Shown: positions 23,790 to 37,107 of the stretch, piece after piece
How positions within the stretch are numbered: position 1 is the first letter of the stretch
Layout of the letters: each line of letters begins with the position of its first letter
Assembly (NCBI RefSeq): GCF_027812955.1
Contig: NZ_JAPYZV010000003.1
Coordinates: 310,001-374,000, forward strand
DNA from: Pedococcus sp. 5OH_020
GTDB taxonomy: Bacteria; Actinomycetota; Actinomycetes; Actinomycetales; Dermatophilaceae
Reading direction: 5' to 3'
Length of the DNA: 64,000 nt
Notes under the pieces: generated by a model
The model's database searches: none
What the model was told of the DNA's origin: nothing
What the model saw: only the letters and a program-made list of their open reading frames with translations
Position numbers and translations under genes: made by a program

Positions 23790-25033
23790 TGCCCCGCGCC
23801 GGACTGGTCCCGAAGCTGATGGCGGCCCTGGTCGTCGTCGCGCTGGCCGCGGGCGCGTATGCCCTCTGGCCCGAACAGCGCGAGGTGCACGTCACCGGGG
23901 ACTTCACCCGCGCGGTCGGCCTGTTCCCGGGGTCGGACGTCAGGATCCTCGGCGTCCAGGTCGGCAAGGTCACCGAGGTCACGCCCCTGGGGGACAGGGT
24001 CCGGGTCAGGTTCGAGTTCGACGGCCGCTACCGGGTGCCCGCCGACGCCAAGGCAGCCGTGGTCGCGCCATCCCTGGTCAGCGACCGGTACGTCCAGCTG
24101 CTCCCCGCGTACACCTCCGGTCCGCGGATGAAGGACAACGCGACCATCGGACTCGACCGCACGGCCGTTCCCGTGGAGCTCGACCGCATCTCCGCAACGC
24201 TGGACGACCTTCTCGTCGCCTTGGGGCCGGACGGTGCCAACAAGCACGGGGCGTTCCAGGACGCGCTTCACACGGGGGCGGTCAACCTGGGCGGGCAGGG
24301 ACAGAAGCTGCACGACACCAACCACGACCTGAGTCAGGCGCTTCAGACGCTCTCCGGCGGCCGCAACGACCTCTTCGGCACCGTGAAGAACCTCCAGACC
24401 TTCACCAGCATGCTGGCCACCAACGACGCGCAGGTGCGCCGTCTCAACAGCGACCTCGCGAACGTCTCCGTCCAGCTCGACGGTGAGCGTGACGACCTCG
24501 CGTCGGCGCTGAAGAACCTGGCGGTGGCACTGAGTGAGGTGAGCTCGTTCGTGCACGACAACCGGGCGGGGGTGACGACGAACCTGCGGCAGCTCGCGTC
24601 CGTGACCGGCACGGTGGCCAAGCAGCGCGACGCGCTCGCCGAGACGCTCACCGACGCGCCGGTGGCCCTGAGCAACCTCCAGAACGCCTACAACCCCGCC
24701 TCCGGGACGTTGGACACCCGCGCCAACATCAACGAGAGCCTGAAGACGAAGACGCTGCTGTGCAACCTCATCGTTGCCAGCGGCAACCCCGCCTCCCTCT
24801 GCAGAACGGTCGACGGCGCCCTCAAGCCGGTGACCGACCTCGTGGACCAGCTGAAGGGCGCGGGCGTCCAGCTACCGCTGAACCTCCTGTCGGCCGTACC
24901 GGCGTCCCCGGCAGCCCACGGAGCGTCGCCGACCACGAACGGCGGCACGAACGGCACCACGGATGGCGGCACGGTCCTCGTGCGAGGCGCCGACCCCACC
25001 TTGGGCGGACTCCTGGAAGGGAAGCGACCATGA
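23789..25033 (+). CDS. mceD: Mce family protein MceD
   Basis: A 414-residue Mce protein. Anchor LMAALVVVALAAGAYAL, MCE domain with GSDVRILGVQVGKVTEV and VAPSLVSDRYVQLLP, long alpha-helical region to about 310, then a Ser/Thr/Gly-rich tail (NGGTNGTTDGGT). Overlaps both neighbours by 1 and 4 bases, so it is translated from the polycistronic mce transcript. Confidence 0.9.
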   Translation: MPRAGLVPKLMAALVVVALAAGAYALWPEQREVHVTGDFTRAVGLFPGSDVRILGVQVGKVTEVTPLGDRVRVRFEFDGRYRVPADAKAAVVAPSLVSDRYVQLLPAYTSGPRMKDNATIGLDRTAVPVELDRISATLDDLLVALGPDGANKHGAFQDALHTGAVNLGGQGQKLHDTNHDLSQALQTLSGGRNDLFGTVKNLQTFTSMLATNDAQVRRLNSDLANVSVQLDGERDDLASALKNLAVALSEVSSFVHDNRAGVTTNLRQLASVTGTVAKQRDALAETLTDAPVALSNLQNAYNPASGTLDTRANINESLKTKTLLCNLIVASGNPASLCRTVDGALKPVTDLVDQLKGAGVQLPLNLLSAVPASPAAHGASPTTNGGTNGTTDGGTVLVRGADPTLGGLLEGKRP

Positions 25034-26343
25034 GCAGCGGAGCTCAGCGACGTACGCCGGTCGCCCGGCGATGCGCGGCTTTCCTCGCGGGCCTCACGGT
25101 GACCCTCGTAGCAAGCGGGTGCCAGGGCGCCTTCGACCTCCCGCTGCCCGGCGGTGCCGCCAACCACGGTGACGTGATCCGCGTGACGGCCGAGTTCGCC
25201 GACGTCCTCGACCTGGTCCCGCAGTCGTCCGTCAAGGTCGACGAGGTGACGGTGGGCTCGGTGGAGAAGATCGAGCTGAACGGCTGGACGGCCCGGGTGA
25301 CGTTTCGCCTGCCCAAGGACGTCAGGCTTCCGGACAACGCCGTCGCCGAGCTCAAGCAGACCTCGCTGCTGGGGGAGAAGTACGTCCAGCTCGCGGCGCC
25401 GGAGTCGGTCGCCCCGCAGGGCCGGCTGAGCGACGGCGACAACATCCCGCTGGCCCGCACCGGTCGGAACCCGGAGGTCGAGGAGGTGCTCAGCGCCCTG
25501 TCGCTGCTCCTCAACGGGGGCGGCGTCGCGCAGCTCAAGACCATCGAGGCTGAGCTCAACAACGCGATGCGCGGCAACCAGACCCAGATCAGGGACGTGA
25601 TCAGGCAGCTCGACACCTTTGTCGGCGGCCTTGACCGCCAGAAGAGCGAGATCGTCCGCGCGCTGGACAACATCGACAGGCTGTCCGCCAAGCTGGCCGC
25701 CCAGAAGGAGGACCTGGCGCGAGCCGTGGAGGCGATGCCCGGAGGTCTGAAGGTCCTGGCCGACCAGCGCCAGCAGCTGGTCCGGATGCTCCAGGCGCTG
25801 AGCCGCCTGGGAGCGGTGGGCACGCGGGTCATCCAGCAGAGCAAGGCGGACACCGCGGCGAACCTCGAAGCCCTCGAGCCGATCCTCGCCGAGCTCACAC
25901 GCGCCGGCGACAACCTGCCGAAGTCACTCCAGCTGCTCCTCACCTACCCCTTCTCGGACGGTACGACCTCCGCCATGAAGGGCGACTACACCAACCTGGC
26001 GGCTGACCTGCGGATCGACCTGACCGACCCGAACGACCTGTTCGGCACCGTGGGGGTTCCGACCACGCCGCCCAGCGGACTGCCCACGGGACTGCCCACC
26101 GGGCTGCCCACGGGACTGCCGACCGGGCTGCCGACCGGGCTGCCGACCGGGCTGCCGACCGGGCTGCCGACCGTGCCGGGGGTGCCCCTGCCGTCCCCGT
26201 CGATCACCATCCCCGCGAAGCCCGGTCCCACCGGCACCTCGACCGGCGGCATCTGCGTACCGGGCACCATCTGCGTGGGCTCCGCGCCGAGGAGCTCGTC
26301 CTCGGACGGCTCGTGGCGCTCCCTCTACGGGAGTGACGCATGA
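25030..26343 (+). CDS. mceE: Mce lipoprotein MceE
   Basis: A 437-residue Mce protein with a lipoprotein signal: LTVTLVASGC at about residues 22-31, with the lipobox Cys near residue 31. In actinobacterial mce operons MceE is the lipoprotein (LprK-like). MCE domain with QSSVKVDEVTVGSVEKIEL and LKQTSLLGEKYVQL, helical region to about 320, then eight GLPT repeats and a Pro/Ser-rich tail with a CVPGTIC pair. The repeats may form a flexible spacer in the wall. Confidence 0.92.
   Translation: MSSGAQRRTPVARRCAAFLAGLTVTLVASGCQGAFDLPLPGGAANHGDVIRVTAEFADVLDLVPQSSVKVDEVTVGSVEKIELNGWTARVTFRLPKDVRLPDNAVAELKQTSLLGEKYVQLAAPESVAPQGRLSDGDNIPLARTGRNPEVEEVLSALSLLLNGGGVAQLKTIEAELNNAMRGNQTQIRDVIRQLDTFVGGLDRQKSEIVRALDNIDRLSAKLAAQKEDLARAVEAMPGGLKVLADQRQQLVRMLQALSRLGAVGTRVIQQSKADTAANLEALEPILAELTRAGDNLPKSLQLLLTYPFSDGTTSAMKGDYTNLAADLRIDLTDPNDLFGTVGVPTTPPSGLPTGLPTGLPTGLPTGLPTGLPTGLPTGLPTVPGVPLPSPSITIPAKPGPTGTSTGGICVPGTICVGSAPRSSSSDGSWRSLYGSDA
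26077..26172. repeat. Eight 12-bp tandem repeats in mceE
   Basis: Eight consecutive 12-bp units of the form GG(A/G)CTGCC(C/G)AC(C/G) encode GLPT eight times. The last four or five units are identical and the first ones differ at third positions, which is consistent with recent expansion from the 3' side. Confidence 0.95.
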
Positions 26344-27635
26344 TCCGCCGCTCGGTTCAGGTGCAGCTCGTCGCGTTCCTGCTCATCACCCTGGTCACCG
26401 TCTCCGTGCTGTCGGCTCGGTACGTCGGTCTGTACGACCGCGTGGTGGGTGGCCAGTACCACGTGTCGGCGGACTTCGCGCAGTCCGGCGGCGTCTTCGT
26501 GGGATCCGAGGTGTCGTACCGCGGAGTGACCGTGGGGCGCGTCGACGCGCTGAGGCTGTCGAAGGACGGCGTCGTCGTCGATGCCGAGATCAGGCGCGGG
26601 GTGAGCATCCCACGAGACACGCGGGTCGTCGTGGAGAACCGGTCCGCCGTGGGGGAGCAGTACCTGGACTTCCAGCCGCGGACCGACTCCGGACCCCGCC
26701 TGCGTGACGGCGATGTGGTCGCGCGCAAGGACACGGCGTACCCACTTCGGGTGGACACGTTGTTGCTCAACCTGGACCACACCGTCAACTCGGTGGACCG
26801 CCGAGACCTCCAGACGGTTGTCGACGAGCTGGGGACGGCGTTCGGGGGCAGCGGTCCGGACCTCCAGCGGCTGCTCGACAGCGGTGATGCGCTGACCCGC
26901 TCGGCCACCGAGGCCCTGCCTGAGACCACGAAGCTGCTCGACGACGGTCGGATCGTCCTGGACACCCAGCGAGCAACCTCGGGGGACATCAAGGTCTTCG
27001 CCAGGAGCTTCGCCGAGCTGTCGGAGACGTTGAGGTCCTCGGACGGCGACCTGCGCCTCGTGCTCGACCGCGGGGTGACGGCGTCGAAGGAGCTGGAGAC
27101 GCTCGTGCGGGACAACCAGGGCAACCTCGCCGCCCTGCTCGCGAACCTCATCACGGTCGGCCAGGTCACCACAGCCCGGGTCGACGGCATCCAGCAGCTC
27201 CTGGTCACGTACCCCGATGTGGTGGCCGGCGGCTACACCGTCGTGCCGGGGGACGGAACGGCGCACTTCGGTCTCGCTCTCGCGCAGGACCCGCCGGTGT
27301 GTACGCAGGGCTACCAGGGAACGAAGCGGACCGACCCGTCGCAGGTCACCGGCCTGCCGCCGGTGAACACCTCCGCCCGCTGCACCGCCCCGCGGGGCTC
27401 CGGCACGACGGTCCGCGGTGCCCAGAACGCCCCAGGCCCGACGTCCTCGACGTACGGCTCCACCGGGGGGTCCCGCTCCGTCCTGCCGCTGGCTTTCGGG
27501 GACCAGCCCGTATCCCCGGGCATGGCTGCCTCGTTGGGCATCACACCACCACAGGTCGCGGTCCCTCTGCCCCCAACGGGGGGTGAGAGCGCCGGTCCAT
27601 CGTGGCTGTGGATCATGAAGGAGGCTGCTCGATGA
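26340..27635 (+). CDS. mceF: Mce family protein MceF
   Basis: A 431-residue Mce protein starting in an ATGA overlap with mceE. Anchor LVAFLLITLVTVSVLSARYV, MCE domain with GSEVSYRGVTVGRVDAL and VVENRSAVGEQYLDFQP, helical region, then a C-terminal Ser/Gly/Pro-rich tail containing a cysteine pair (VCTQGY, ARCTAP). MceF is last of the six in the canonical order A-F. Confidence 0.9.
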   Translation: MIRRSVQVQLVAFLLITLVTVSVLSARYVGLYDRVVGGQYHVSADFAQSGGVFVGSEVSYRGVTVGRVDALRLSKDGVVVDAEIRRGVSIPRDTRVVVENRSAVGEQYLDFQPRTDSGPRLRDGDVVARKDTAYPLRVDTLLLNLDHTVNSVDRRDLQTVVDELGTAFGGSGPDLQRLLDSGDALTRSATEALPETTKLLDDGRIVLDTQRATSGDIKVFARSFAELSETLRSSDGDLRLVLDRGVTASKELETLVRDNQGNLAALLANLITVGQVTTARVDGIQQLLVTYPDVVAGGYTVVPGDGTAHFGLALAQDPPVCTQGYQGTKRTDPSQVTGLPPVNTSARCTAPRGSGTTVRGAQNAPGPTSSTYGSTGGSRSVLPLAFGDQPVSPGMAASLGITPPQVAVPLPPTGGESAGPSWLWIMKEAAR

Positions 27636-28270
27636 GCACGATCACCACCCAGCCAGGGAGGGCGGCGCGCGACCGGGAGCGTGCGAGCGCCCTCGGAGAG
27701 CCGGAAGGCCAGCCGGACGGCCAGCGGGACGGCCGTGCGGACGGCGAGGCGGACGGCGCCTCCAAGGGCCTGAGGCCCGCGGCGCTTCGCCTCACTCCCA
27801 GGCTCGTCTGGGCCCTGGTCGCGGTGGCGGTCCTGGCATCGCTGGCCCTCGGGGCCACCCGGGGCCGTGACTGGTATGCCGCACGGCAGACCGAACAGGC
27901 GCATGCGACCGCGGTGGCGGCCGCCAAGCAGCTCGCCATCAACTTCGTCACGGTGAGCTATGCCACCGTCGGGGCCGACACGGCTCGCGTGAAGGCCGGC
28001 GCCACCGGGGAGTTCCTCAAGAGCTACTCCAGCTCGGTGGAGCAGCTGAGCAAGGTCCTCGTCGCCAACAAGACGGTCTCCACGGTGCAGCGGTCCGAGG
28101 CGGCGCTGGTCTCAGGTGACCAGGACTCCGCCGTCGCTCTCGTGGGGGTGGTCGCTCCCACGAGGAACACGGCGGTGCCGAACGGCGAGACGAAGACGTA
28201 CCGGATGCGCCTGGAGCTCCGAAGGACCGGGCCCACATGGAAGGTGGAGAACCTTGAGTTCGTCGGCTGA
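27632..28270 (+). CDS. Mce-associated membrane protein, first
   Basis: A 212-residue protein starting in an ATGA overlap with mceF. The first 55 residues are a charged cytoplasmic stretch with GQ/GR-D repeats. One membrane segment (LVWALVAVAVLASLALGATRG) follows, then an exterior domain of about 140 residues of the Mas/VirB8-like type. Such proteins sit after mceF in many actinobacteria and probably stabilise the Mce complex. That role is known for the family and inferred here. Confidence 0.82.
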   Translation: MSTITTQPGRAARDRERASALGEPEGQPDGQRDGRADGEADGASKGLRPAALRLTPRLVWALVAVAVLASLALGATRGRDWYAARQTEQAHATAVAAAKQLAINFVTVSYATVGADTARVKAGATGEFLKSYSSSVEQLSKVLVANKTVSTVQRSEAALVSGDQDSAVALVGVVAPTRNTAVPNGETKTYRMRLELRRTGPTWKVENLEFVG

Positions 28271-28967
28271 GACCGCGTCACGCTCCCGCCCCCGGGTCGC
28301 CGGACACCGCGCGCGGGCACGTGCGAGTGCCCACGCCAGGGACGCCACGCCTACCTCCGAAGTCCGGGACTTCGGCTCAGCACCCGGCGTGTCCCGCCGA
28401 AGTCTGGGACTTCGGCTCGGGACCCGGCGTGTCGTGCCGAAGTCCCAGACTTCGGCACAGGGTGCGGTCGGGACGTCGGCCGGCGCCTCGGGCCGTCGGG
28501 GGTGGCTGGCCTCGCTTGCCTGCCTTGTGGCGGCGTGCTGCCTGCTGGCCGGGGTGGCTGCCGCCAGCCTGCCCGACGCAGGCGAGCGAGGACGGGCAGA
28601 GCGGGCCGCCGCCAGCCAGGCCCGCACGTCTGTCGAGCAGATGCTCAGCTACAACTACCGGACCATCGACGGCCAGGCGGCCCAGGTGGAGGGTCTGCTG
28701 ACCGGACCCTTCAAGAACGAGTTCTCCGCCGCCATGGACAAGGAGATCAAGCCGCTCGCAGTGAAGAACCAGACGGTGGTCTCGGCCAGGGTCTCGGACG
28801 TCGGCGTGATGAGCTCCACCCCGAGCACCGTCAAGGTGCTGGCCTTCGTCAACCAGGCCCGGGTAGGCAGCGACCAGAAGCAGCCCGTCGTCGACCAGAA
28901 CCGGGTCATCGCCACCATGACGAAGGTGGGAGAACGGTGGCTGGTGAGCCGCGTGGACGCCTTCTGA
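28254..28967 (+). CDS. Mce-associated membrane protein, second, containing a repeat element
   Basis: A 237-residue protein of the same type: an Arg-rich cytoplasmic N-terminus, one membrane segment (WLASLACLVAACCLLAGVAAAS), and an exterior domain with SYNYRTIDGQAAQVEGLL. TTG at 28254, five bases after GGTGGAG and overlapping the preceding gene by 17 bases, is the best start. The 99-bp triple-palindrome element lies at 28357-28455 in the cytoplasmic part and keeps frame, adding 33 residues (SEVRDFG, RSLGL, PKSQTS). It ends the mce operon. Confidence 0.78.
   Translation: MSSSAETASRSRPRVAGHRARARASAHARDATPTSEVRDFGSAPGVSRRSLGLRLGTRRVVPKSQTSAQGAVGTSAGASGRRGWLASLACLVAACCLLAGVAAASLPDAGERGRAERAAASQARTSVEQMLSYNYRTIDGQAAQVEGLLTGPFKNEFSAAMDKEIKPLAVKNQTVVSARVSDVGVMSSTPSTVKVLAFVNQARVGSDQKQPVVDQNRVIATMTKVGERWLVSRVDAF
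28357..28455. repeat. 99-bp triple-palindrome element, copy 2, inside a gene
   Basis: Palindromes of 19 bp at 28357-28375, 28397-28415 and 28437-28455 are separated by 21-bp spacers that differ at a few bases but share ACCCGGCGTGTC. The spacer core CGGCGTGTCC equals the reverse complement of the spacer core in copy 1, so the two copies are in opposite orientation. Same total length and 40-bp period as copy 1. Confidence 0.95.
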
Positions 28968-29028
28968 GCACGCCGCGATGCCGGACGTCTCCTGACTGCC
29001 AGGGCGGCCAGGCAGAGCGGCAGACCGG

Positions 29029-29166
29029 CCGACCAGCACCGAGCCACCTGGCGCGTATGGCTCCGATGAGCAACTCGAGCCACTCCGGCCGCATGTCTCC
29101 GAGCAGCATCGAGCCACCTGGGCCGTATGGCTCCGACCAGCACCGAGCCACCCGGGCCGTATGGCG
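29029..29166. repeat. Four imperfect 34-36-bp tandem repeats upstream of rpoB
   Basis: Units at 29029-29062, 29063-29098, 29099-29132 and 29133-29166 each begin CCGA(C/G)CAGCA-like and end GCCGTATGG(C)-like. Units 1, 3 and 4 are close and unit 2 is diverged. They occupy the first part of the 599-bp gap between the mce operon and rpoB. The rest of the gap holds the rpoB promoter, and I see no gene in it. Confidence 0.85.
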
Positions 29167-29368
29167 GCCCCGCACCGACCCACGCCCGGTGAGCCCGTGA
29201 CCTGGGGCCAGGCGCCTCGTGGGCCGTCGCCCCAAGCCTTCCGCCACGCCAGGTTCGGCGTTTCTCTTGACGTGAGGTCGCGGGGGCGTCATCCTCGTCT
29301 GCGTCGAACCCGCCCCTTGTGGGGGCGTGACCCCCGTGAAGGGCGTGGCTCTGCCCGCTAGACACGGA

Positions 29369-29397
29369 TGGACAGTCCTGCCCTCTGCGTGTATGCT
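29369..29397 (+). promoter_or_regulatory. Promoter of rpoB-rpoC
   Basis: TGGACA (29369-29374) and TATGCT (29392-29397) are separated by exactly 17 bp, the best sigma-A-like promoter in the window. Transcription from about 29404 would give a 5' leader near 160 nt. A weaker TTGACG with a 17-bp spaced CATCCT lies about 100 bp upstream and could be a second start. Confidence 0.7.
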
Positions 29398-29566
29398 CTT
29401 CCTTTGCGCTGCCCTCTTTCGTCGACCCCGCCTCAGACCCCAGCCCTTCGCCGTGCCCTCCGGCACGGAATCGTGGCCGAGTCCTCCGCGGAGCAGGCAC
29501 GGCGGCCAGCGCTACTTCGGTTTCGAACCATCAGTTTTAAAGACAGGCCCGTGGAAGGACCCCTCC

Positions 29567-32500
29567 TTGGCTGCCTCGCGCAACGCGACTCAGACTGTGT
29601 CCACCGCACGGACGGCTTCCGGCCGTCTGTCGTTCGCGAAGATCCGCGAACCCCTCGAGGTCCCCGACCTCTTGGCGCTGCAAACGGAAAGCTTCGACTG
29701 GCTGCTCGGTAACGAGCGCTGGCAGGCCCGTGTCGCAGAGGCCAAGGCAGCGGGCCGGGGGGATGTGCCGGATCGCTCCGGCCTCGAGGAGATCTTCGAG
29801 GAAATCTCTCCTATCGAGGACTTCAGCGGCTCCATGTCGCTGTCGTTCCGTGACCACCGCTTCGAGGAGGTCAAGTACTCCATCGAGGACTGCAAGGAGC
29901 GCGACCAGACCTACTCGGCGCCCCTGTTCGTCACCGCGGAGTTCATGAACACCACGACTGGCGAGATCAAGAGCCAGACCGTGTTCATGGGCGACTTCCC
30001 GCTCATGACCGAACGCGGCACCTTCGTCATCAACGGCACCGAGCGTGTCGTCGTCTCCCAGCTGGTCCGTAGCCCCGGCGTCTACTTCGAGCGCACGCCC
30101 GACAAGACGTCCGACAAGGACATCTACACCTCCAAGGTCATCCCGAGCCGCGGTGCCTGGCTGGAGTTCGAGATCGACAAGCGCGACATGGTCGGGGTGC
30201 GCGTCGACCGCAAGCGCAAGCAGTCGGTCACCGTCCTGCTCAAGGCCCTGGGCATGAGCGAGGCGGAGATCCTCGAGGAGTTCGGCGACTACGAGTCGAT
30301 GCGCCTCACCCTGGAGAAGGACCACACGGCCGGCCAGGACGACGCCCTGCTCGACATCTACCGCAAGCTGCGTCCGGGCGAGCCGCCGACGCGGGAGGCT
30401 GCCCAGACCCTTCTGGACAACCTGTACTTCAACCCCAAGCGCTACGACCTTGCCAAGGTGGGTCGCTACAAGATCGACCGCAAGCTCGGCGTCGCCGCCT
30501 CCCTGGGCGACTCGGTGCTGTCCGTGGACGACATCGTGGCGACCATCAAGTACATCGTCGCGCTGCACGCCGGCCAGAGCACCCTCGTGGGCAAGAACGG
30601 CGAGGAGGTGCCGGTCGAGGTCGACGACATCGACCACTTCGGCAACCGTCGCCTGCGCAACGTCGGCGAGCTCATCCAGAACCAGGTCCGCACCGGCCTG
30701 TCCAGGATGGAGCGCGTCGTCCGCGAGCGCATGACCACGCAGGACGTCGAGGCGATCACCCCGCAGACCCTGATCAACATCCGCCCCGTGGTGGCCTCGA
30801 TCAAGGAGTTCTTCGGGACCTCGCAGCTGTCGCAGTTCATGGACCAGAACAACCCGCTCGCGGGCCTGACGCACAAGCGGCGTCTGTCGGCCCTCGGCCC
30901 GGGTGGCCTGTCCCGCGACCGCGCCGGTATGGAGGTCCGTGACGTCCACCCGTCCCACTACGGCCGCATGTGCCCCATCGAGACCCCGGAAGGCCCGAAC
31001 ATCGGCCTGATCGGCTCGCTCGCCTCCTATGGCCGGATCAACGCGTTCGGCTTCATCGAGACCCCGTACCGCAAGGTCGTCAAGGGTCAGGTCACCGACG
31101 AGATCCACTACCTGTCGGCTGACGAGGAGGACCGTCACGTCATCGCCCAGGCCAACGCCGTGATCGACGCGAAGGGCAACTTCACCGACGAGCGCGTCCT
31201 GGTCCGTACCAAGGGCGGCGAGGTCGAGTACATCCCCGGTGAGGACGTCGACTACATGGACGTCTCCGCACGGCAGATGGTCTCGGCGGCCACCGCGCTC
31301 ATCCCGTTCCTCGAGCACGACGACGCCAACCGCGCTCTCATGGGCTCCAACATGCAGCGCCAGGCTGTCCCGCTGGTGAAGTCGGAGGCCCCGCTGGTCG
31401 GCACCGGTATGGAGTACCGCGCCGCGCTGGACTCGGGCGACGTCGTCCGGGCCGAGACGGCCGGTGTGGTCACCGAGGTCTCAGCGGACCTGGTCACCGT
31501 GGCCGGTGACGACGGTTCCACCCGGACCTACCGGATCGCCAAGTTCGCCCGCTCCAACCAGGGCACGTCGTACAACCAGGTCGTCGTCGTCAACGAGGGC
31601 GACCGGGTCGAGGCCGGCGGTGTCATCGCCGACGGCCCCGCGACCGACGGTGGCGAGATGGCCCTGGGCCGCAACCTGCTCGTGGCGTTCATGCCGTGGG
31701 AGGGCCACAACTACGAGGACGCGATCATCCTCTCGCAGCGACTGGTGCAGGACGACGTCCTCTCCTCGATCCACATCGAGGAGCACGAGGTCGACGCCCG
31801 GGACACCAAGCTGGGACCGGAGGAGATCACCCGGGACATCCCGAACGTCTCCGAGGAGGTCCTGGCCGACCTCGACGAGCGCGGCATCATCCGCATCGGC
31901 GCGGAGGTCCGCGACGGCGACCTGCTGGTCGGCAAGGTCACGCCCAAGGGCGAGACCGAGCTGACCCCGGAGGAGCGCCTGCTGCGCGCCATCTTCGGTG
32001 AGAAGGCTCGTGAGGTGCGGGACACCTCCCTGAAGGTGCCCCACGGCGAGACCGGCACGATCATCGGCGTCAAGGTGTTCGACAAGGACGAGGGCGACGA
32101 CCTGCCCCCGGGCGTCAACCAGCTCGTCCGCGTCTACGTCGCCAACAAGCGCAAGATCACCGACGGCGACAAGCTCGCGGGCCGGCACGGCAACAAGGGC
32201 GTGATCTCCAAGATCCTGCCCGTCGAGGACATGCCGTTCCTCGAGGACGGCACGCCCGTCGACGTCGTGCTCAACCCGCTCGGTGTCCCCGGACGTATGA
32301 ACGTGGGCCAGATCCTGGAGCTTCACCTCGGGTGGGCGGCCAGCCGCGGCTGGGAGATCGCCGGCAACCCCGACTGGGCCAAGCTCATCCCGGAGGACGC
32401 GCGTCAGGCTCCGGCCGGCACGCGGGTCGCCTCCCCGGTGTTCGACGGTGTGCGCGAGGACGAGATCGTGGGTCTGCTGGACTCCACGACCAAGACCCGC

Positions 32501-33043
32501 GACGGCGTCCGGCTCATCGACGGCTCGGGCAAGTCCCGGCTCTTCGACGGCCGCTCCGGCGAGCCCTTCCCCGAGCCGGTCTCGGTGGGATACATGTACA
32601 TCCTCAAGCTCCACCACCTCGTGGACGACAAGATCCACGCCCGCAGCACCGGCCCGTACAGCATGATCACGCAGCAGCCGCTGGGTGGTAAGGCGCAGTT
32701 CGGTGGCCAGCGCTTCGGTGAGATGGAGGTGTGGGCCCTCGAGGCCTACGGGGCGGCGTACGCGCTGCAGGAGCTGCTCACCATCAAGTCCGACGACGTC
32801 CAGGGCCGAGTGAAGGTCTACGAGGCCATCGTCAAGGGCGACAACATCCCGGAGCCGGGCATCCCCGAGTCCTTCAAGGTGCTCATCAAGGAGATGCAGT
32901 CGCTGTGCCTCAACGTCGAGGTGCTCTCCAGCGACGGCACGACCATCGAGATGAAGGAGTCCGACGAGGACGTCTTCCGCGCGGCGGAGGAGCTCGGCAT
33001 CGACTTGTCCCGGCGTGAGCCCAGCTCGGTCGAAGAGGTCTGA
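29567..33043 (+). CDS. rpoB: RNA polymerase beta subunit
   Basis: A 1158-residue beta subunit. Start TTG at 29567, behind GAAGGA, gives the actinobacterial [10 protein letters not shown]-like N-terminus; no ATG or GTG fits. The rifampicin region reads [20 protein letters not shown] then [10 protein letters not shown], with the Asp, His and Ser residues of rifampicin-sensitive enzymes. [10 protein letters not shown] and the C-terminal [14 protein letters not shown] clamp segments are intact. It forms the catalytic core with rpoC, 99 bp downstream beyond a strong hairpin. Confidence 0.98.
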   Translation: MAASRNATQTVSTARTASGRLSFAKIREPLEVPDLLALQTESFDWLLGNERWQARVAEAKAAGRGDVPDRSGLEEIFEEISPIEDFSGSMSLSFRDHRFEEVKYSIEDCKERDQTYSAPLFVTAEFMNTTTGEIKSQTVFMGDFPLMTERGTFVINGTERVVVSQLVRSPGVYFERTPDKTSDKDIYTSKVIPSRGAWLEFEIDKRDMVGVRVDRKRKQSVTVLLKALGMSEAEILEEFGDYESMRLTLEKDHTAGQDDALLDIYRKLRPGEPPTREAAQTLLDNLYFNPKRYDLAKVGRYKIDRKLGVAASLGDSVLSVDDIVATIKYIVALHAGQSTLVGKNGEEVPVEVDDIDHFGNRRLRNVGELIQNQVRTGLSRMERVVRERMTTQDVEAITPQTLINIRPVVASIKEFFGTSQLSQFMDQNNPLAGLTHKRRLSALGPGGLSRDRAGMEVRDVHPSHYGRMCPIETPEGPNIGLIGSLASYGRINAFGFIETPYRKVVKGQVTDEIHYLSADEEDRHVIAQANAVIDAKGNFTDERVLVRTKGGEVEYIPGEDVDYMDVSARQMVSAATALIPFLEHDDANRALMGSNMQRQAVPLVKSEAPLVGTGMEYRAALDSGDVVRAETAGVVTEVSADLVTVAGDDGSTRTYRIAKFARSNQGTSYNQVVVVNEGDRVEAGGVIADGPATDGGEMALGRNLLVAFMPWEGHNYEDAIILSQRLVQDDVLSSIHIEEHEVDARDTKLGPEEITRDIPNVSEEVLADLDERGIIRIGAEVRDGDLLVGKVTPKGETELTPEERLLRAIFGEKAREVRDTSLKVPHGETGTIIGVKVFDKDEGDDLPPGVNQLVRVYVANKRKITDGDKLAGRHGNKGVISKILPVEDMPFLEDGTPVDVVLNPLGVPGRMNVGQILELHLGWAASRGWEIAGNPDWAKLIPEDARQAPAGTRVASPVFDGVREDEIVGLLDSTTKTRDGVRLIDGSGKSRLFDGRSGEPFPEPVSVGYMYILKLHHLVDDKIHARSTGPYSMITQQPLGGKAQFGGQRFGEMEVWALEAYGAAYALQELLTIKSDDVQGRVKVYEAIVKGDNIPEPGIPESFKVLIKEMQSLCLNVEVLSSDGTTIEMKESDEDVFRAAEELGIDLSRREPSSVEEV

Positions 33044-33048
33044 CCGGT

Positions 33049-33086
33049 GAGGTATGCCGCGCCCCCGAGCGGGCGCGGCATACCTC
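33049..33086 (+). terminator. GGTATGCCGCG-family hairpin after rpoB
   Basis: A perfect 16-bp stem (33049-33064 with 33071-33086) starting GAGGTATGCCGCG, loop CCGAGC, no T-run. It lies between rpoB and rpoC, which must be transcribed together, so partial attenuation or RNA processing is as likely as termination. Confidence 0.75.
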
Positions 33087-33142
33087 CCGCCCTCCCGACC
33101 ACACTTTTGAGATTTAGCTAGAGACACGAGAGAAGGAACCAC

Positions 33143-37021
<3,879 letters not shown>

Positions 37022-37040
37022 CCCTGGCGTACAGCACCCC

Positions 37041-37080
37041 CGAGGGGGGTCGGCCCGGATCTACGGGCCGGCCCCCCTCG
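37041..37080 (+). terminator. Terminator after rpoC
   Basis: A 17-bp stem with one wobble (CGAGGGGGGTCGGCCCG with CGGGCCGGCCCCCCTCG), loop GATCTA, starting 20 bp after the rpoC stop. No T-run, as is usual for hairpins in this genome. Confidence 0.85.
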
Positions 37081-37107
37081 TGCTCCCTCGCCTCCCTCAC
37101 CTGCTTC

